From assembly GCA_964645585.1 (NCBI GenBank), contig CAZYAN010000005.1, positions 1 through 64,000 on the forward strand: DNA of 64,000 nucleotides. Reading direction: 5' to 3'. Source of the DNA: DATGSL01 sp964645585. GTDB lineage: Bacteria > Verrucomicrobiota > Verrucomicrobiia > Opitutales > T3Sed10-336. The translations under genes and the position numbers were made by a program. The notes below the pieces were generated by a model. That model was not told where the DNA came from, made no database searches, and saw only the letters and a list, made by a program, of their open reading frames with translations. Positions 48,922 through 57,511 of the stretch are shown in pieces; position 1 is the stretch's first letter, and each line of letters opens with the position of its first letter.

Positions 48922-51020
48922 GAAAGCTTCGACAATCGCTCCTCTGCGCGGCTTTCTTTTTTGTTTTTGCTTTCGCCGAGGCGGAGGGGAGTGCGCACGG
49001 ATCGATCGAGGGCCGCGTGACGAGTGCCCAGTCGGGAGCGGCCGTGGAAGGCGCGACGGTCACTGTCGAAGGTGAAGCGCTCGCTTCCGTTGTCGAGAAC
49101 GCGCGGCGTACCGTTTTGACGGATACGAACGGGCGTTACCGCTTTTCGAGTTTGCCGGAGGGCGAATACCGGATATCCGCGACGGCTTCCGGGTTTGAGG
49201 AACCAATTCGAACCTCGCTTCAACTAGCGGAGGGAGAGCCGGTGAAGCATGATTTTGCGCTGTCGGTCCGAACGGTCTCGGGAGCTTACCGGGTGGAAAC
49301 GGTGGAGCTTCCGAAAGGGATGTCGCCCGAGATTTCCGGAATTGATTTCACGCCGAGCGGCCGGATCGTCGTCTGCAATCGCGTGGGAGAAGTCTGGATC
49401 GGTGACTTGGAGAAGGGCGAGTGGAAACGCTTCGCGTACGGGCTTTACGAGCCGTTTGGCGTGACGGCTGAGTCGGAAGACACAATTTACGTTTTGCAGC
49501 GTCCGGAGATCACGGCCCTCCGCGACACGGACGGCGATGGAAAAGCGGATCGGTATGAAACCGTCAGTGACGCGTGGGGGATGACGGGAAATTATCACGA
49601 GTTCGCGTATGGATTGCGACGGGATTCCAATGGGAATTTTTACGGAGGCCTCGGCATGGCTTCCGCGGGTGAGTTCGGGAAAACGCGCGGACCGCTCGAC
49701 CTCGATCCTGTTGTGCCTTGGGACCGGCCCGAACGGAAAACCGATCACCACCGGTCGGTCGCGCGGTATCAAGGGTGGGTCTTTCGCGTGACGCCGCAAG
49801 GGGAGTTCACGCCTTGGGCGAGCGGATTCCGGCAGCCGCTTGGTATCGGGATCAGCCTGGCTGACGATCTTTTCGTCACCGATGTCGCCGGATCGTGGAT
49901 ACCTTCGTCGCAGTTGGTTCACGTGCGGCGCGGCGGTTTTTATGGTCATCCGGACGGATTGAAATGGCATCCTGAATTTGCCGGCCGGGAGGTTTCATAC
50001 GAGGAACTGGCGGAGCTGCGAACGCCGCCCGCGGTCACGCTGACGCACGGCCCCCTCGGCACCTCGCCAGGGGAGCCGGTTTGGGACACGACGGATGGCG
50101 CGTTCGGCCCGTTTGCGGGGCAGGTGTTCATCGGAGACGTGACACCGTTCGTGATGCGAGTGTTTCTGAAGAAAGTTGCCGGAGAGTTTCAGGGTGCGGC
50201 TTTTCCATTTCTTCGCGAACGAGGATTGCGACCCGGCAATATGCGAAATGTCTTCGGTCCTGACGGTCATCTGTATCTTGGACAGACCATTCGCGGATGG
50301 CGCGAGGCGGAACAAGGTCTTCAGCGCATCGTTTGGACCGGGACGGAGCCGGTGGAGATTTCCACGATGGAGCTGACCGATGAAGGATTTCGGCTTCGGT
50401 TCACGGCACCGATGGATCGGTCCTCGCTCGCCGTTCCCGAAAATTATGCAATCAGGCGTTTTCAATACAACTACCACATGCTCGACGGTTCGCTGCGGAT
50501 CAACGAGCGGGAGGTGCCCGTCCGGGAAGCACGTGCGGGGAAAGACGGGCGAAGCGTTGAGCTGGAATTGGCGGAATTACGGCCCGGTTTTGTTTACGAA
50601 CTCGAGGCTTCGAAGCTGCGCTCCGCGAACGATGAGCCGCTGGATAATGCGGTCGCATATTATACGTGCAATCGCCTTCTCTCCGGAGAAACCTTCGAAG
50701 GCGCTCCGGTCGCCGAGGAAACTGGGCAAACAAGTGCCGCCGCTCCCGATCTCGCCGCCGGACGCGAGATTTACACCCTTTACTGCGCCGCCTGTCATCA
50801 AAGTGACGGAACAGGATCCGCGGTTATTCAGTCGGCCAAATTCGTCGGGGACGGGTCTCCATTGCACAAATCCGACGCCGAGCTGGCGACAGCGATTCGT
50901 AATGGAATCACCCGCGGAGCGAACGAAGAACCGGCTATGCCGCCGTTCGGTCAGGCCCTCGGTCCGCGGGAAATCGAAAACGTCATCGCGTATCTTCGCG
51001 CGGCTTTTGGAGAACAGTAA
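48918..51020 (+). CDS. secreted CarboxypepD-like / beta-propeller / cytochrome c fusion protein
   Basis: 700 aa with signal peptide. Residues about 28-110 form a CarboxypepD regulatory-like Ig domain ('EGRVTSAQSGAAVEGATVTV'). About 120-480 read as a propeller of the glucose/sorbosone-dehydrogenase or PVC type ('PEISGIDFTPSGRIVVCNRV', 'YGLYEPFGVTAESEDTIYVL', 'GNMRNVFGPDGHLYLGQT'), followed by an Ig-like linker. About 605-700 is a class I cytochrome c: C623-x2-C626-H627 ('LYCAACHQSDG') and axial Met674 ('EPAMPPFGQAL'). I infer a periplasmic redox enzyme that feeds electrons to the respiratory chain; the substrate is unknown. Confidence 0.82.
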   Translation: MRKLRQSLLCAAFFFVFAFAEAEGSAHGSIEGRVTSAQSGAAVEGATVTVEGEALASVVENARRTVLTDTNGRYRFSSLPEGEYRISATASGFEEPIRTSLQLAEGEPVKHDFALSVRTVSGAYRVETVELPKGMSPEISGIDFTPSGRIVVCNRVGEVWIGDLEKGEWKRFAYGLYEPFGVTAESEDTIYVLQRPEITALRDTDGDGKADRYETVSDAWGMTGNYHEFAYGLRRDSNGNFYGGLGMASAGEFGKTRGPLDLDPVVPWDRPERKTDHHRSVARYQGWVFRVTPQGEFTPWASGFRQPLGIGISLADDLFVTDVAGSWIPSSQLVHVRRGGFYGHPDGLKWHPEFAGREVSYEELAELRTPPAVTLTHGPLGTSPGEPVWDTTDGAFGPFAGQVFIGDVTPFVMRVFLKKVAGEFQGAAFPFLRERGLRPGNMRNVFGPDGHLYLGQTIRGWREAEQGLQRIVWTGTEPVEISTMELTDEGFRLRFTAPMDRSSLAVPENYAIRRFQYNYHMLDGSLRINEREVPVREARAGKDGRSVELELAELRPGFVYELEASKLRSANDEPLDNAVAYYTCNRLLSGETFEGAPVAEETGQTSAAAPDLAAGREIYTLYCAACHQSDGTGSAVIQSAKFVGDGSPLHKSDAELATAIRNGITRGANEEPAMPPFGQALGPREIENVIAYLRAAFGEQ

Positions 51021-51065
51021 ACGCGGAGCGGAACGCAGGAGAAAAGACCTGATGACAATTCTATT

Positions 51066-52997
51066 ATGATGAGTCGTTTCACCCCACGAAGAAGCCGGTT
51101 TTCGTGTTCGCCTAAAGCTGGCGGTCACGACCGAAGAAGATCATACAACTCTGCGGTATCGAAAGCCGCCTGCAGCTGGGTGACTTGCAGCTCGCCCGGT
51201 TTTGCCTTGGTGCTGGTGTTATATCTGTTAACGGGCCCTGCGGTCTGGGCGCAGCCATGGTGGGAGCGCGAGACGGCGATGAGCGAGGGAGGGCGGTTGC
51301 GGCTGGATGATAAACCCTGGTGGCCGCGAGCCGCGGCGCTCGAGCCGGGGAAACATTTTGTTATGACCTCTGAATATCCCGGCGGAGGTTTGATGATGGT
51401 CCGGAGGGACGCTAATGGCGACATCGTCTGGATACTCGACGACGACGGCGATATGGATCCCGACGATCCGCGGCCCGATCGCGACAGCGATTGCTATGTC
51501 GCCGATTATGGCGGGGACGGCACGGTCGACCGCCTGCTTGATTACATCGACAACGATGGGGACGGCAAAGCCGACGAAATGGGCATCCGCTACTTTAGGG
51601 AGAGCGAACTGAAGTTCAACTGGCTGAGTTTCGATATCGACGGCGACGGCCACATGTGGAACGTCGGCCGCTACGAATACAAGCGACCTTTCTACCTGTC
51701 CGATGCCTACGGTGACGCCATGATCTTCATGAATAAATACAACCCTGCCGATCGCTCCTGGGTTCCTATTTCGGAATGCCCGTTTGCCTTTTTCGACGAC
51801 GACGGAGACGGCTATTCCGAACGCGTCGTGCGCTACAGCGCTGTGCCGATGGCTTTTCTCGACAACATGAGCAACCCCGACTACGCCAACAGTTACAAGG
51901 TTTTCTACGGACCGTTCCACGACGAAATGCGCGAGATGGGCGCGCTGAACATCCGCTACGGACACGACGTGGACGGCATGAGCGGTCCCGAGCATCCGCT
52001 TCACTACGAGATGGGCTTTAACCTGATCGGCAAACAACGCTATGACTTCGATGGCATGGAGCACTTCAATGAGCTTCGCCGCGCGCCGAAGACCGTGATC
52101 ACGGTTCCGTTCGAAGCCGCGCTTGCCCATGCCGACACTTATCCCGCCGACGCGACCGGGTTCAGTTTTGTGGAACACGAGGACGCGTCCATCTCCATTG
52201 GCGATCCCGAAAACGAACCCGACAGCGACCGGCGCTGGGAGGGCGTTTTTTGGATCTGGTCGCGGCGGCTCATGCACAACACCGGCGGACCGACGCAGAC
52301 GTGGAACATCCGGCGCGAGTACCGGCCAACATTCAGCGACCGCCGCGAAGTTTATTACAGTCCCGTCGACAAGCGCCTGCACTTGAAGGGTGCGACTGAA
52401 GGCTGGATCCGGATCGGAAAGATCAACAGCCAGGAGCCGCTCGGCGAGTGCCGCATGTTCGATACCGATGAGGACGGTTACTTTGACCGCTGGGAATACT
52501 ACGCGCGCGACTCGGCGAGGCCGTATCGGGTCGCGCGAGTTCTGGAAGCGGACAACATCGACTTTGGCGATGACTGGGAGGCGATTGGGAAGTTTTACCG
52601 GGAGGAGGTATTGCCCGAAGCGATCTGGCTCAACGAGCAATTTCTGGAGGCGATCGCGGCGTTTACCGAACACGCGGCGGCGATGCCAGCGAACCTGAAA
52701 GCGGCGCTCGAAGATGCCCAGAGCCCAACCGAGCGACGCTACGTTCTCGATCTGATGCGGGAGCACGCCTGGCGGCATTTGGAAACGCGCCTGCTGGAAG
52801 ACGGCCAAGCGTTTTTCGCGTCGCAGCCGACGGGGCAGACCTCCTTCACCAGCGAGGCGCTCGAATCCGAACGCGTATGGAAGCGCCAGACTCGCCTCAG
52901 CCGCATCGCTGACTTTTATGCCCGGGGAGAGATCGCCGCGGCCGCCGAAATGCTGCGCTCCCTGCGGGAGGAGATGTTCGCCGCGCCGCAACCATGA
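51066..52997 (+). CDS. secreted calcium-repeat (thrombospondin-3-like) protein of unknown function
   Basis: 643 aa from ATG 51066, but the first 38 residues are basic and unlike a signal peptide. GTG 51180 would place 'GFALVLVLYLLTGPAVWAQP' at the N-terminus and may be the true start. Six D-x-D-x-D-G-type loops are spread through the mature part, e.g. 'ILDDDGDMDPDDPRPDRDSD', 'YIDNDGDGKADE', 'DIDGDGHMWN', 'FFDDDGDGYSE', 'FDTDEDGYFDRWEYY', as in thrombospondin type 3 or dockerin-like Ca-binding repeats. The rest has no enzyme motif I recognise. It ends a run of four same-strand genes and may bind or process extracellular glycans. Confidence 0.7.
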   Translation: MMSRFTPRRSRFSCSPKAGGHDRRRSYNSAVSKAACSWVTCSSPGFALVLVLYLLTGPAVWAQPWWERETAMSEGGRLRLDDKPWWPRAAALEPGKHFVMTSEYPGGGLMMVRRDANGDIVWILDDDGDMDPDDPRPDRDSDCYVADYGGDGTVDRLLDYIDNDGDGKADEMGIRYFRESELKFNWLSFDIDGDGHMWNVGRYEYKRPFYLSDAYGDAMIFMNKYNPADRSWVPISECPFAFFDDDGDGYSERVVRYSAVPMAFLDNMSNPDYANSYKVFYGPFHDEMREMGALNIRYGHDVDGMSGPEHPLHYEMGFNLIGKQRYDFDGMEHFNELRRAPKTVITVPFEAALAHADTYPADATGFSFVEHEDASISIGDPENEPDSDRRWEGVFWIWSRRLMHNTGGPTQTWNIRREYRPTFSDRREVYYSPVDKRLHLKGATEGWIRIGKINSQEPLGECRMFDTDEDGYFDRWEYYARDSARPYRVARVLEADNIDFGDDWEAIGKFYREEVLPEAIWLNEQFLEAIAAFTEHAAAMPANLKAALEDAQSPTERRYVLDLMREHAWRHLETRLLEDGQAFFASQPTGQTSFTSEALESERVWKRQTRLSRIADFYARGEIAAAAEMLRSLREEMFAAPQP

Positions 52998-53006
52998 GAT
53001 CGCGGC

Positions 53007-53039
53007 GCGATGGCGGGGACAGTCCCAGCGAGCCATCGC
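53007..53039. terminator. hairpin between convergent genes
   Basis: GCGATGGC (53007-53014) pairs with GCCATCGC (53032-53039), with a further GGGAC/GTCCC pairing inside. It lies 9 bp after the Ca-repeat gene stop and before the end of the convergent ACT gene. There is no T-tract; probably a bidirectional transcript end or REP element. Confidence 0.45.
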
Positions 53040-53072
53040 ATGAAATTTGGCGGGAAACGTACGTTCGCCGAA

Positions 53073-53600
53073 TCAGTCGGGCAGGCTGACCGTCAGGTCG
53101 ACCAGCAGATCGCCGGCAATTTTTTCCAGCTCGGTGCGGAGATCGGGAAGGGTGGATTCGGCGGGAAGGCGGATGGCGGCGCGAGCCTGGAAGAGCGGCT
53201 CGCCTGACATCGGCGCCGCCCGGCGTTCCGTCGAGAGTTCCTCAATGTTAACGGAATGTCGCGAGAGTGCCGCGGAAACGGCCCGCAAAATGCCGGGACG
53301 ATCGGAACCGACAAGATCGACTTTGACGAGGCGGTGCGTCACGAACGGTTCGAGCGTTGCTCGCTCGGCTTTGGCGATTGAGGTCAGCCCGGCTTTCTCG
53401 AAACTTTTCAGCGCGGATTGCAGTGCTTCCGCGTTCTCCGTTGGAACCTCCACACGCAGGACGCCTGCGAACTGTCCGCCGAGATGGACGAGCCTGCTCT
53501 CGAGCCAATTGCCGCCGTGCTCGGCCACACACGCGGCCATTTCGGCGACGATACCCGGACGGTCCGGTCCCATGATGGTGATGACAAGCGTGTTGGGCAT
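53073..53600 (-). CDS. double ACT-domain protein (GcvR-like regulator)
   Basis: 175 aa consisting of two ACT domains: residues about 5-80 ('LVITIMGPDRPGIVAEMAAC') and about 92-172 ('HRLVKVDLVGSDRPGILRAV'), each with the D-R-P-G-I turn that contacts an amino acid effector. This is the architecture of GcvR, which in E. coli modulates GcvA control of the glycine cleavage system. No DNA-binding domain and no gcv gene are nearby, so the regulated pathway is open. Cytosolic. Confidence 0.88.
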   Translation of the reverse strand: MPNTLVITIMGPDRPGIVAEMAACVAEHGGNWLESRLVHLGGQFAGVLRVEVPTENAEALQSALKSFEKAGLTSIAKAERATLEPFVTHRLVKVDLVGSDRPGILRAVSAALSRHSVNIEELSTERRAAPMSGEPLFQARAAIRLPAESTLPDLRTELEKIAGDLLVDLTVSLPD

Positions 53601-53717
53601 GCCCGCTATTCAAGCAGAACCCGTCCAGCTGCCAAATCTTTTTGGACACCGCCCGCGGCAACCGCTGACTGGCGCGATCCCCGAACACGGATCGCCTTCC
53701 GTAAAATGTCCCCGGAA

Positions 53718-54146
53718 TCAATCGGCCGAGGAATCGCAGTGGCAGGTGTTGCAGGTCTTGCAGAGGTGGCGATTGAGCAGATGACTGCCGATCAGGCCGA
53801 AAGCGCCGGTGACGACGAGCGCAACTTCCACCCAGCCTTGCGCGAAAAATTGCCCGGAAAGAATAAACGCGCCGGCCGCGGCAAACGTCAGAAACAGCCG
53901 TTTCTTGCGATGGACACGGAATCCCCAGCAGAGACAAGCAATCGCCAGACCGACGGCGGCGACGCCGAGCAGGCGTTCAACTCCTTCGCCAATCCAGACG
54001 ATGACGCTTAGTGACGGCACGGCGGCGATTGCGAGGGGAAGCGCCAGACAATGGACCGCGCACACCGCCGAGGCATAAACACCCATGCGGTCGACCCATG
54101 AAAGTGTCTTGGTTTTCACCGTTGTGCCGTCACTGAATCTTTCCAT
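53718..54146 (-). CDS. MerC-domain membrane protein
   Basis: 142 aa from the ATG at 54144-54146; codons farther upstream are not family-like. Four membrane helices; the first contains 'GVYASAVCAVHCLALPLAI' with the Cys pair typical of MerC-domain proteins, and the C-terminus ends in a Cys/His cluster ('CKTCNTCHCD'), a metal-binding tail. MerC members transport mercury in resistance operons, but solitary chromosomal versions like this one are of unknown, possibly zinc- or heavy-metal-related, role. No mer genes are adjacent. Confidence 0.8.
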   Translation of the reverse strand: MERFSDGTTVKTKTLSWVDRMGVYASAVCAVHCLALPLAIAAVPSLSVIVWIGEGVERLLGVAAVGLAIACLCWGFRVHRKKRLFLTFAAAGAFILSGQFFAQGWVEVALVVTGAFGLIGSHLLNRHLCKTCNTCHCDSSAD

Positions 54147-54254
54147 CTGTTCAAAAAGGTAGCAGTAAGGCAGATTCTGTTGCAAATGCAAATGATTCAA
54201 AATAAGCGCTCACTTCTCGACCGCACGAATTCCGTCGTCCGCAGCGCGTGTGAA

Positions 54255-55532
54255 TCAATCCTGCAGACGGCTTTCTTGGACAGGTGCCGCTTCCAGCTGC
54301 TCCATGATCTCACCAATCAGGTAAATCGAACCGGTGACGACAATCGTGTCGCCCGGCTCGCCGAGATGGCATTGTCCGGGAGAAAACGCTTCGCTGACTT
54401 TTCCCTCGCGAACCTCTCCGGAGAAATCTGCCGGAATGCAGTCGCGCAAGGTCGCGACGGGCGTCGCGCGGGGCTGGTCAGGGGTAAAGAGATGGATCTC
54501 CCGCGCATGCCGGGCGATGGTTTCGAGAAGGGCCTGCGCCCTCGCGTCGCCCAAAGCACCCGCCGCGACAATTGGCCGCTGGCCGGTTTCGGCGATGAGC
54601 CGGGCGAGCTGGCAGTCGAGCGTCCGCGCCCCCTGCGGGTTGTGGGCGGCCTCAAAAATCACGGTTTTATCGCCGATCGTTCGTTTGTCCCACCGCCCTG
54701 GCCAGGAAACGTGCTGCAATCCTGCCGGAATCGCTTCGGGCGGCACGGGATGCTTGTTGCGAATGACTTCGAATACGAGCGTCGCGGCAGCCGCGTTCGC
54801 CCGCTGGTGATCTCCTGACAAATTGGTTTCCGGAAAGGCGCTGACATCGGTGCCGAAACGGTCTTCGACAGCGAAGACGGGCGCGTTTTGTTCTTTTGCG
54901 ATTCGCTCAATAGCCGCGCGGGCGGCGGGATCCATCAGGCCGAGAACGACTGGTTTTCCAAGTTTGATGATTCCGGCTTTTTCGCGGGCGATCGCTTCGA
55001 TCGTCGAGCCGAGCTGCTGCGTGTGATCGAGCGCAATTGAGGTGATGACCGATACGTCGGGATCGACGATATTCGTAGCGTCAAGCCGGCCGCCGAGCCC
55101 GACTTCGATGATCGCGATGTCGACCTTTTTTCGCACAAAGTGCAGGAAGGCCATCGCGGTCATAAACTCGAAGAATGTCGGATGGTCTTCCGGTGCGCCG
55201 GCGGAAATCCGTTCGGCGACTTCCTTCAATTCCTCGGTGTAGCGAACGATTTCAGATTCGGTCAGAATCTGGCGGTCGACTTGAACGCGCTCGCCGAGGC
55301 GCACCAAATGAGGAGAGGTGTAGAGGCCAGTGCGGCGGCCGGATTGGCGGAAAACGGCCTCGCACATGGCGGCGACGGAGCCTTTGCCGTTCGTGCCGGC
55401 GATGTGGATCACGGGAAGAGCCAACTGCGGTTGACCGAGAGCCGCGGCGAAGAGGCGCATCCGGTCGATCCCGTATTTGGATCCTTTCCCTTTCAGGCCG
55501 AACAGGTAATCGGTGGCGCTGGCGTAGGTCAT
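54255..55532 (-). CDS. folC: folylpolyglutamate synthase / dihydrofolate synthase
   Basis: 425 aa. Adds glutamate to dihydropteroate or folates with ATP. Motifs: P-loop 'IHIAGTNGKGSVAAM' (about 43-57), 'LYTSPHLVRLGERVQV', omega-loop region 'IEVGLGGRLDATNIVDP', the carbamylated-Lys segment 'IAREKAGIIKLGKPVV' and the C-terminal 'FEAAHNPQGARTL'. Full length. It follows accD by 66 bp in the accD-folC order seen in many bacteria. Confidence 0.95.
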   Translation of the reverse strand: MTYASATDYLFGLKGKGSKYGIDRMRLFAAALGQPQLALPVIHIAGTNGKGSVAAMCEAVFRQSGRRTGLYTSPHLVRLGERVQVDRQILTESEIVRYTEELKEVAERISAGAPEDHPTFFEFMTAMAFLHFVRKKVDIAIIEVGLGGRLDATNIVDPDVSVITSIALDHTQQLGSTIEAIAREKAGIIKLGKPVVLGLMDPAARAAIERIAKEQNAPVFAVEDRFGTDVSAFPETNLSGDHQRANAAAATLVFEVIRNKHPVPPEAIPAGLQHVSWPGRWDKRTIGDKTVIFEAAHNPQGARTLDCQLARLIAETGQRPIVAAGALGDARAQALLETIARHAREIHLFTPDQPRATPVATLRDCIPADFSGEVREGKVSEAFSPGQCHLGEPGDTIVVTGSIYLIGEIMEQLEAAPVQESRLQD

Positions 55533-55598
55533 CCGAGCCGCGAAATGAAACGGCGATTCATCGGTGAGACACTGCTGGTCCGTGTCTGGGAGATGGGT

Positions 55599-56585
55599 TC
55601 AAGCGTCGGCCGTGGCGGTCGCGTCCGTTTTCCGGGCGTCTTCAGTCGCTTTCGGCACGTCCATCCCTTCGTCCGTTTCCGCGGTGCCGGCGCTCGAAGG
55701 GAGCGGCTCGGATTCGGGTGTCGGAACGGCATCCCCAGGACGCTTTTTGAGGTAAAGCGCGGCGAGAATCGACCGAAGGCGGTCGCGCATGTCGAGGCGG
55801 CTGACGATCTGGTCAACAAGTCCGTGCTTGAGAAGAAATTCGGCGGTTTGAAAACCTTCCGGCAGCGCTTGCTGGGTGGTTTCTTTGACGACCCTCGGGC
55901 CGGCGAACCCGATCAGTGCGCCTGGTTCGGCGAGAATGACGTCGCCAACCGAGGCGAAACTGGCCATGACGCCGCCGTACGTTGGATTCGTCACGACCGA
56001 AATGAACGGCAGCCCGGCGTCACTGAGGCGGCCGAGGGCGGCGCACGTTTTCGCCATTTGCATCAGGCTGAGGATTCCTTCCTGCATTCGGGCGCCGCCG
56101 GAAGCGGAAATGACGATGCACGGAATCTTGCGCTCGATCGCTCGTTCGACGGCGCGGGTGATTTTTTCGCCGACAACCGAGCCCATGCTGGCGCCCATGA
56201 ACCGGAAATCCATGACCGCGATCGAGACGGGAATGTCATGGATCTTGCCGATGCCGCAGAGAACGGCGTCGTTGGACCCGGTTTTTTTGCGATTCTCCCC
56301 CAGTTTTTCGTCGTAGGAGGCGACGCTCGTGAAGGACAGGACGTCGACAGAGCTGAGCTCGGCGTCCATTTCCTCGAACGAATTCTCATCGAGCAAAAAA
56401 CGGAGGCGTGTCCGCGGCTCGATTGGGAAGTGGTAGCCGCTTTGCGGCACAACCATTTGATTCTGTTCGAGTTCCTTCGAAAAAACAAACTCGCCCGACA
56501 CCGGGCATTTTTTCCAAAGGCCTTCGGGAATGTTCTTCTTTTTGACCGTGACGGTCGAATATTTCGGTTTGCTGAAAAGGGACAT
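55599..56585 (-). CDS. accD: acetyl-CoA carboxylase carboxyltransferase beta subunit with degenerate zinc ribbon
   Basis: 328 aa from the ATG at 56583-56585 ('MSLFSKPKYS', typical start). With AccA it transfers the carboxyl group from biotin to acetyl-CoA, the first step of fatty acid synthesis. The crotonase-like core is complete: 'IVISASGGARMQEGILSLMQ', 'NPTYGGVMASFASVGDVILA', 'GALIGFAGPRVVKETTQQ'. The N-terminal zinc ribbon, normally CPxCG...VCPxCGHH, reads 'KKCPVSGEF' and 'VVPQSGYH': only C27 of four cysteines remains (S30, V46, S49). A Pro/Glu-rich C-terminal tail follows. Divergence of the ribbon does not by itself exclude activity. Confidence 0.94.
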   Translation of the reverse strand: MSLFSKPKYSTVTVKKKNIPEGLWKKCPVSGEFVFSKELEQNQMVVPQSGYHFPIEPRTRLRFLLDENSFEEMDAELSSVDVLSFTSVASYDEKLGENRKKTGSNDAVLCGIGKIHDIPVSIAVMDFRFMGASMGSVVGEKITRAVERAIERKIPCIVISASGGARMQEGILSLMQMAKTCAALGRLSDAGLPFISVVTNPTYGGVMASFASVGDVILAEPGALIGFAGPRVVKETTQQALPEGFQTAEFLLKHGLVDQIVSRLDMRDRLRSILAALYLKKRPGDAVPTPESEPLPSSAGTAETDEGMDVPKATEDARKTDATATADA

Positions 56586-56598
56586 GACGCGACGAAAA

Positions 56599-57369
56599 TT
56601 AGCCGTGACCAAAAGTGATGACGTCGATCCGGCAAATGTCAGCGCGGCGCAACGCGTCGGCGCAGGCGTTAAGGGTGGATCCTGTCGTGAAAACGTCGTC
56701 CACCAGTATGTATCTGAGGCGCGGATTTAAAGGGCACTTTCTCTTCATGGCAAAGGCATTTTTCAGGTTCCGTCGCCGCTCTTGCCGGTCGAATTGCGTT
56801 TGAGAAACGGTATCGTTCACACGATCAATCGCCTCAAGGACGGTAGCCGATTTCGCGAGCGATGCCAATTTTTCCGCAAGAAGGAGGCTTTGATTGAACC
56901 CGCGCTCCCGGCGTTTGCGCGGATGCAGCGGCACCGGCACGAGGACGGCCCCCGCGGCGAATGCGACTAAACCTTCGGCGGCGCCGAGGATCCGCCCGAG
57001 GTCTTCCACCAAGTGGCGCTCTCCCCGATATTTCAACCCATGCACGAGATCCCGCGCGGGGCCTTTCATCAAGACCGCCGTCTTGGCTTCGTTGAAAAGC
57101 GGCGTCAGCTCCTCGCAATGCGGGCAGGTTCGCTCGCCCTCGACAGCGCCGAAGAACGGAAACCCGCAACGGGTGCAGGCTGGCGGGCGGACGATTGTCA
57201 GGAGCCGCGAGCAGCGGGTGCAGATAAAACGGTAGGGGCTGTCGGTGTCGACCGGGTCGGCGCACGTCACGCATGAACGCGGAAAAACAAGATCCAGCAC
57301 CCGCTCCCGGACGACCGCGATTCGCCGCAGCCAAGGGGTGATCACGTATTTATTGGGGAAACGCAACAC
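56599..57369 (-). CDS. comF: ComF family phosphoribosyltransferase-like protein
   Basis: 256 aa from a GTG at 57367-57369; GTG in 'KYVITPW' about eight codons later is an alternative. The N-terminal part has two Cys pairs of a double zinc ribbon ('CVTCADP', 'ICTRC', 'CTRCGFP', 'CPHC'), followed by a type I PRTase fold with 'VPVPLHPRKRRERGFNQSLL' and the PRPP loop 'ILVDDVFTTGSTLNACA'. ComF proteins take part in DNA uptake or purine metabolism-like chemistry; the exact activity is unsettled. It lies 13 bp upstream of accD on the same strand, so they may be co-transcribed. Confidence 0.9.
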   Translation of the reverse strand: MLRFPNKYVITPWLRRIAVVRERVLDLVFPRSCVTCADPVDTDSPYRFICTRCSRLLTIVRPPACTRCGFPFFGAVEGERTCPHCEELTPLFNEAKTAVLMKGPARDLVHGLKYRGERHLVEDLGRILGAAEGLVAFAAGAVLVPVPLHPRKRRERGFNQSLLLAEKLASLAKSATVLEAIDRVNDTVSQTQFDRQERRRNLKNAFAMKRKCPLNPRLRYILVDDVFTTGSTLNACADALRRADICRIDVITFGHG

Positions 57370-57511
57370 GGCCAGTCAAACAGGCCGGCGCGGCGAGATC
57401 AATGCCTGATCCGAGCGATTTCCGTTCTTGGAGAAGCGTTTTCCGTTAAACCTCCGAAACGCGATGCGTAGAAGATTGTTCCCGAGGCCCCATCTCTTAT
57501 AAATCGAACGC

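Noticed and set aside
51228..53036. 602-codon minus-strand frame opposite the calcium-repeat gene
   Set aside because: Regular D-x-D-x-D-G codons on the plus strand create a long open antisense frame; it has no signal peptide or family resemblance.
54146..54215. AT-rich partial palindrome upstream of the MerC-like gene as a Fur or Zur operator
   Set aside because: 'ttgcatttgcaa' is symmetrical, but agreement with known Fur or Zur consensus is weak and no further operator features are visible.
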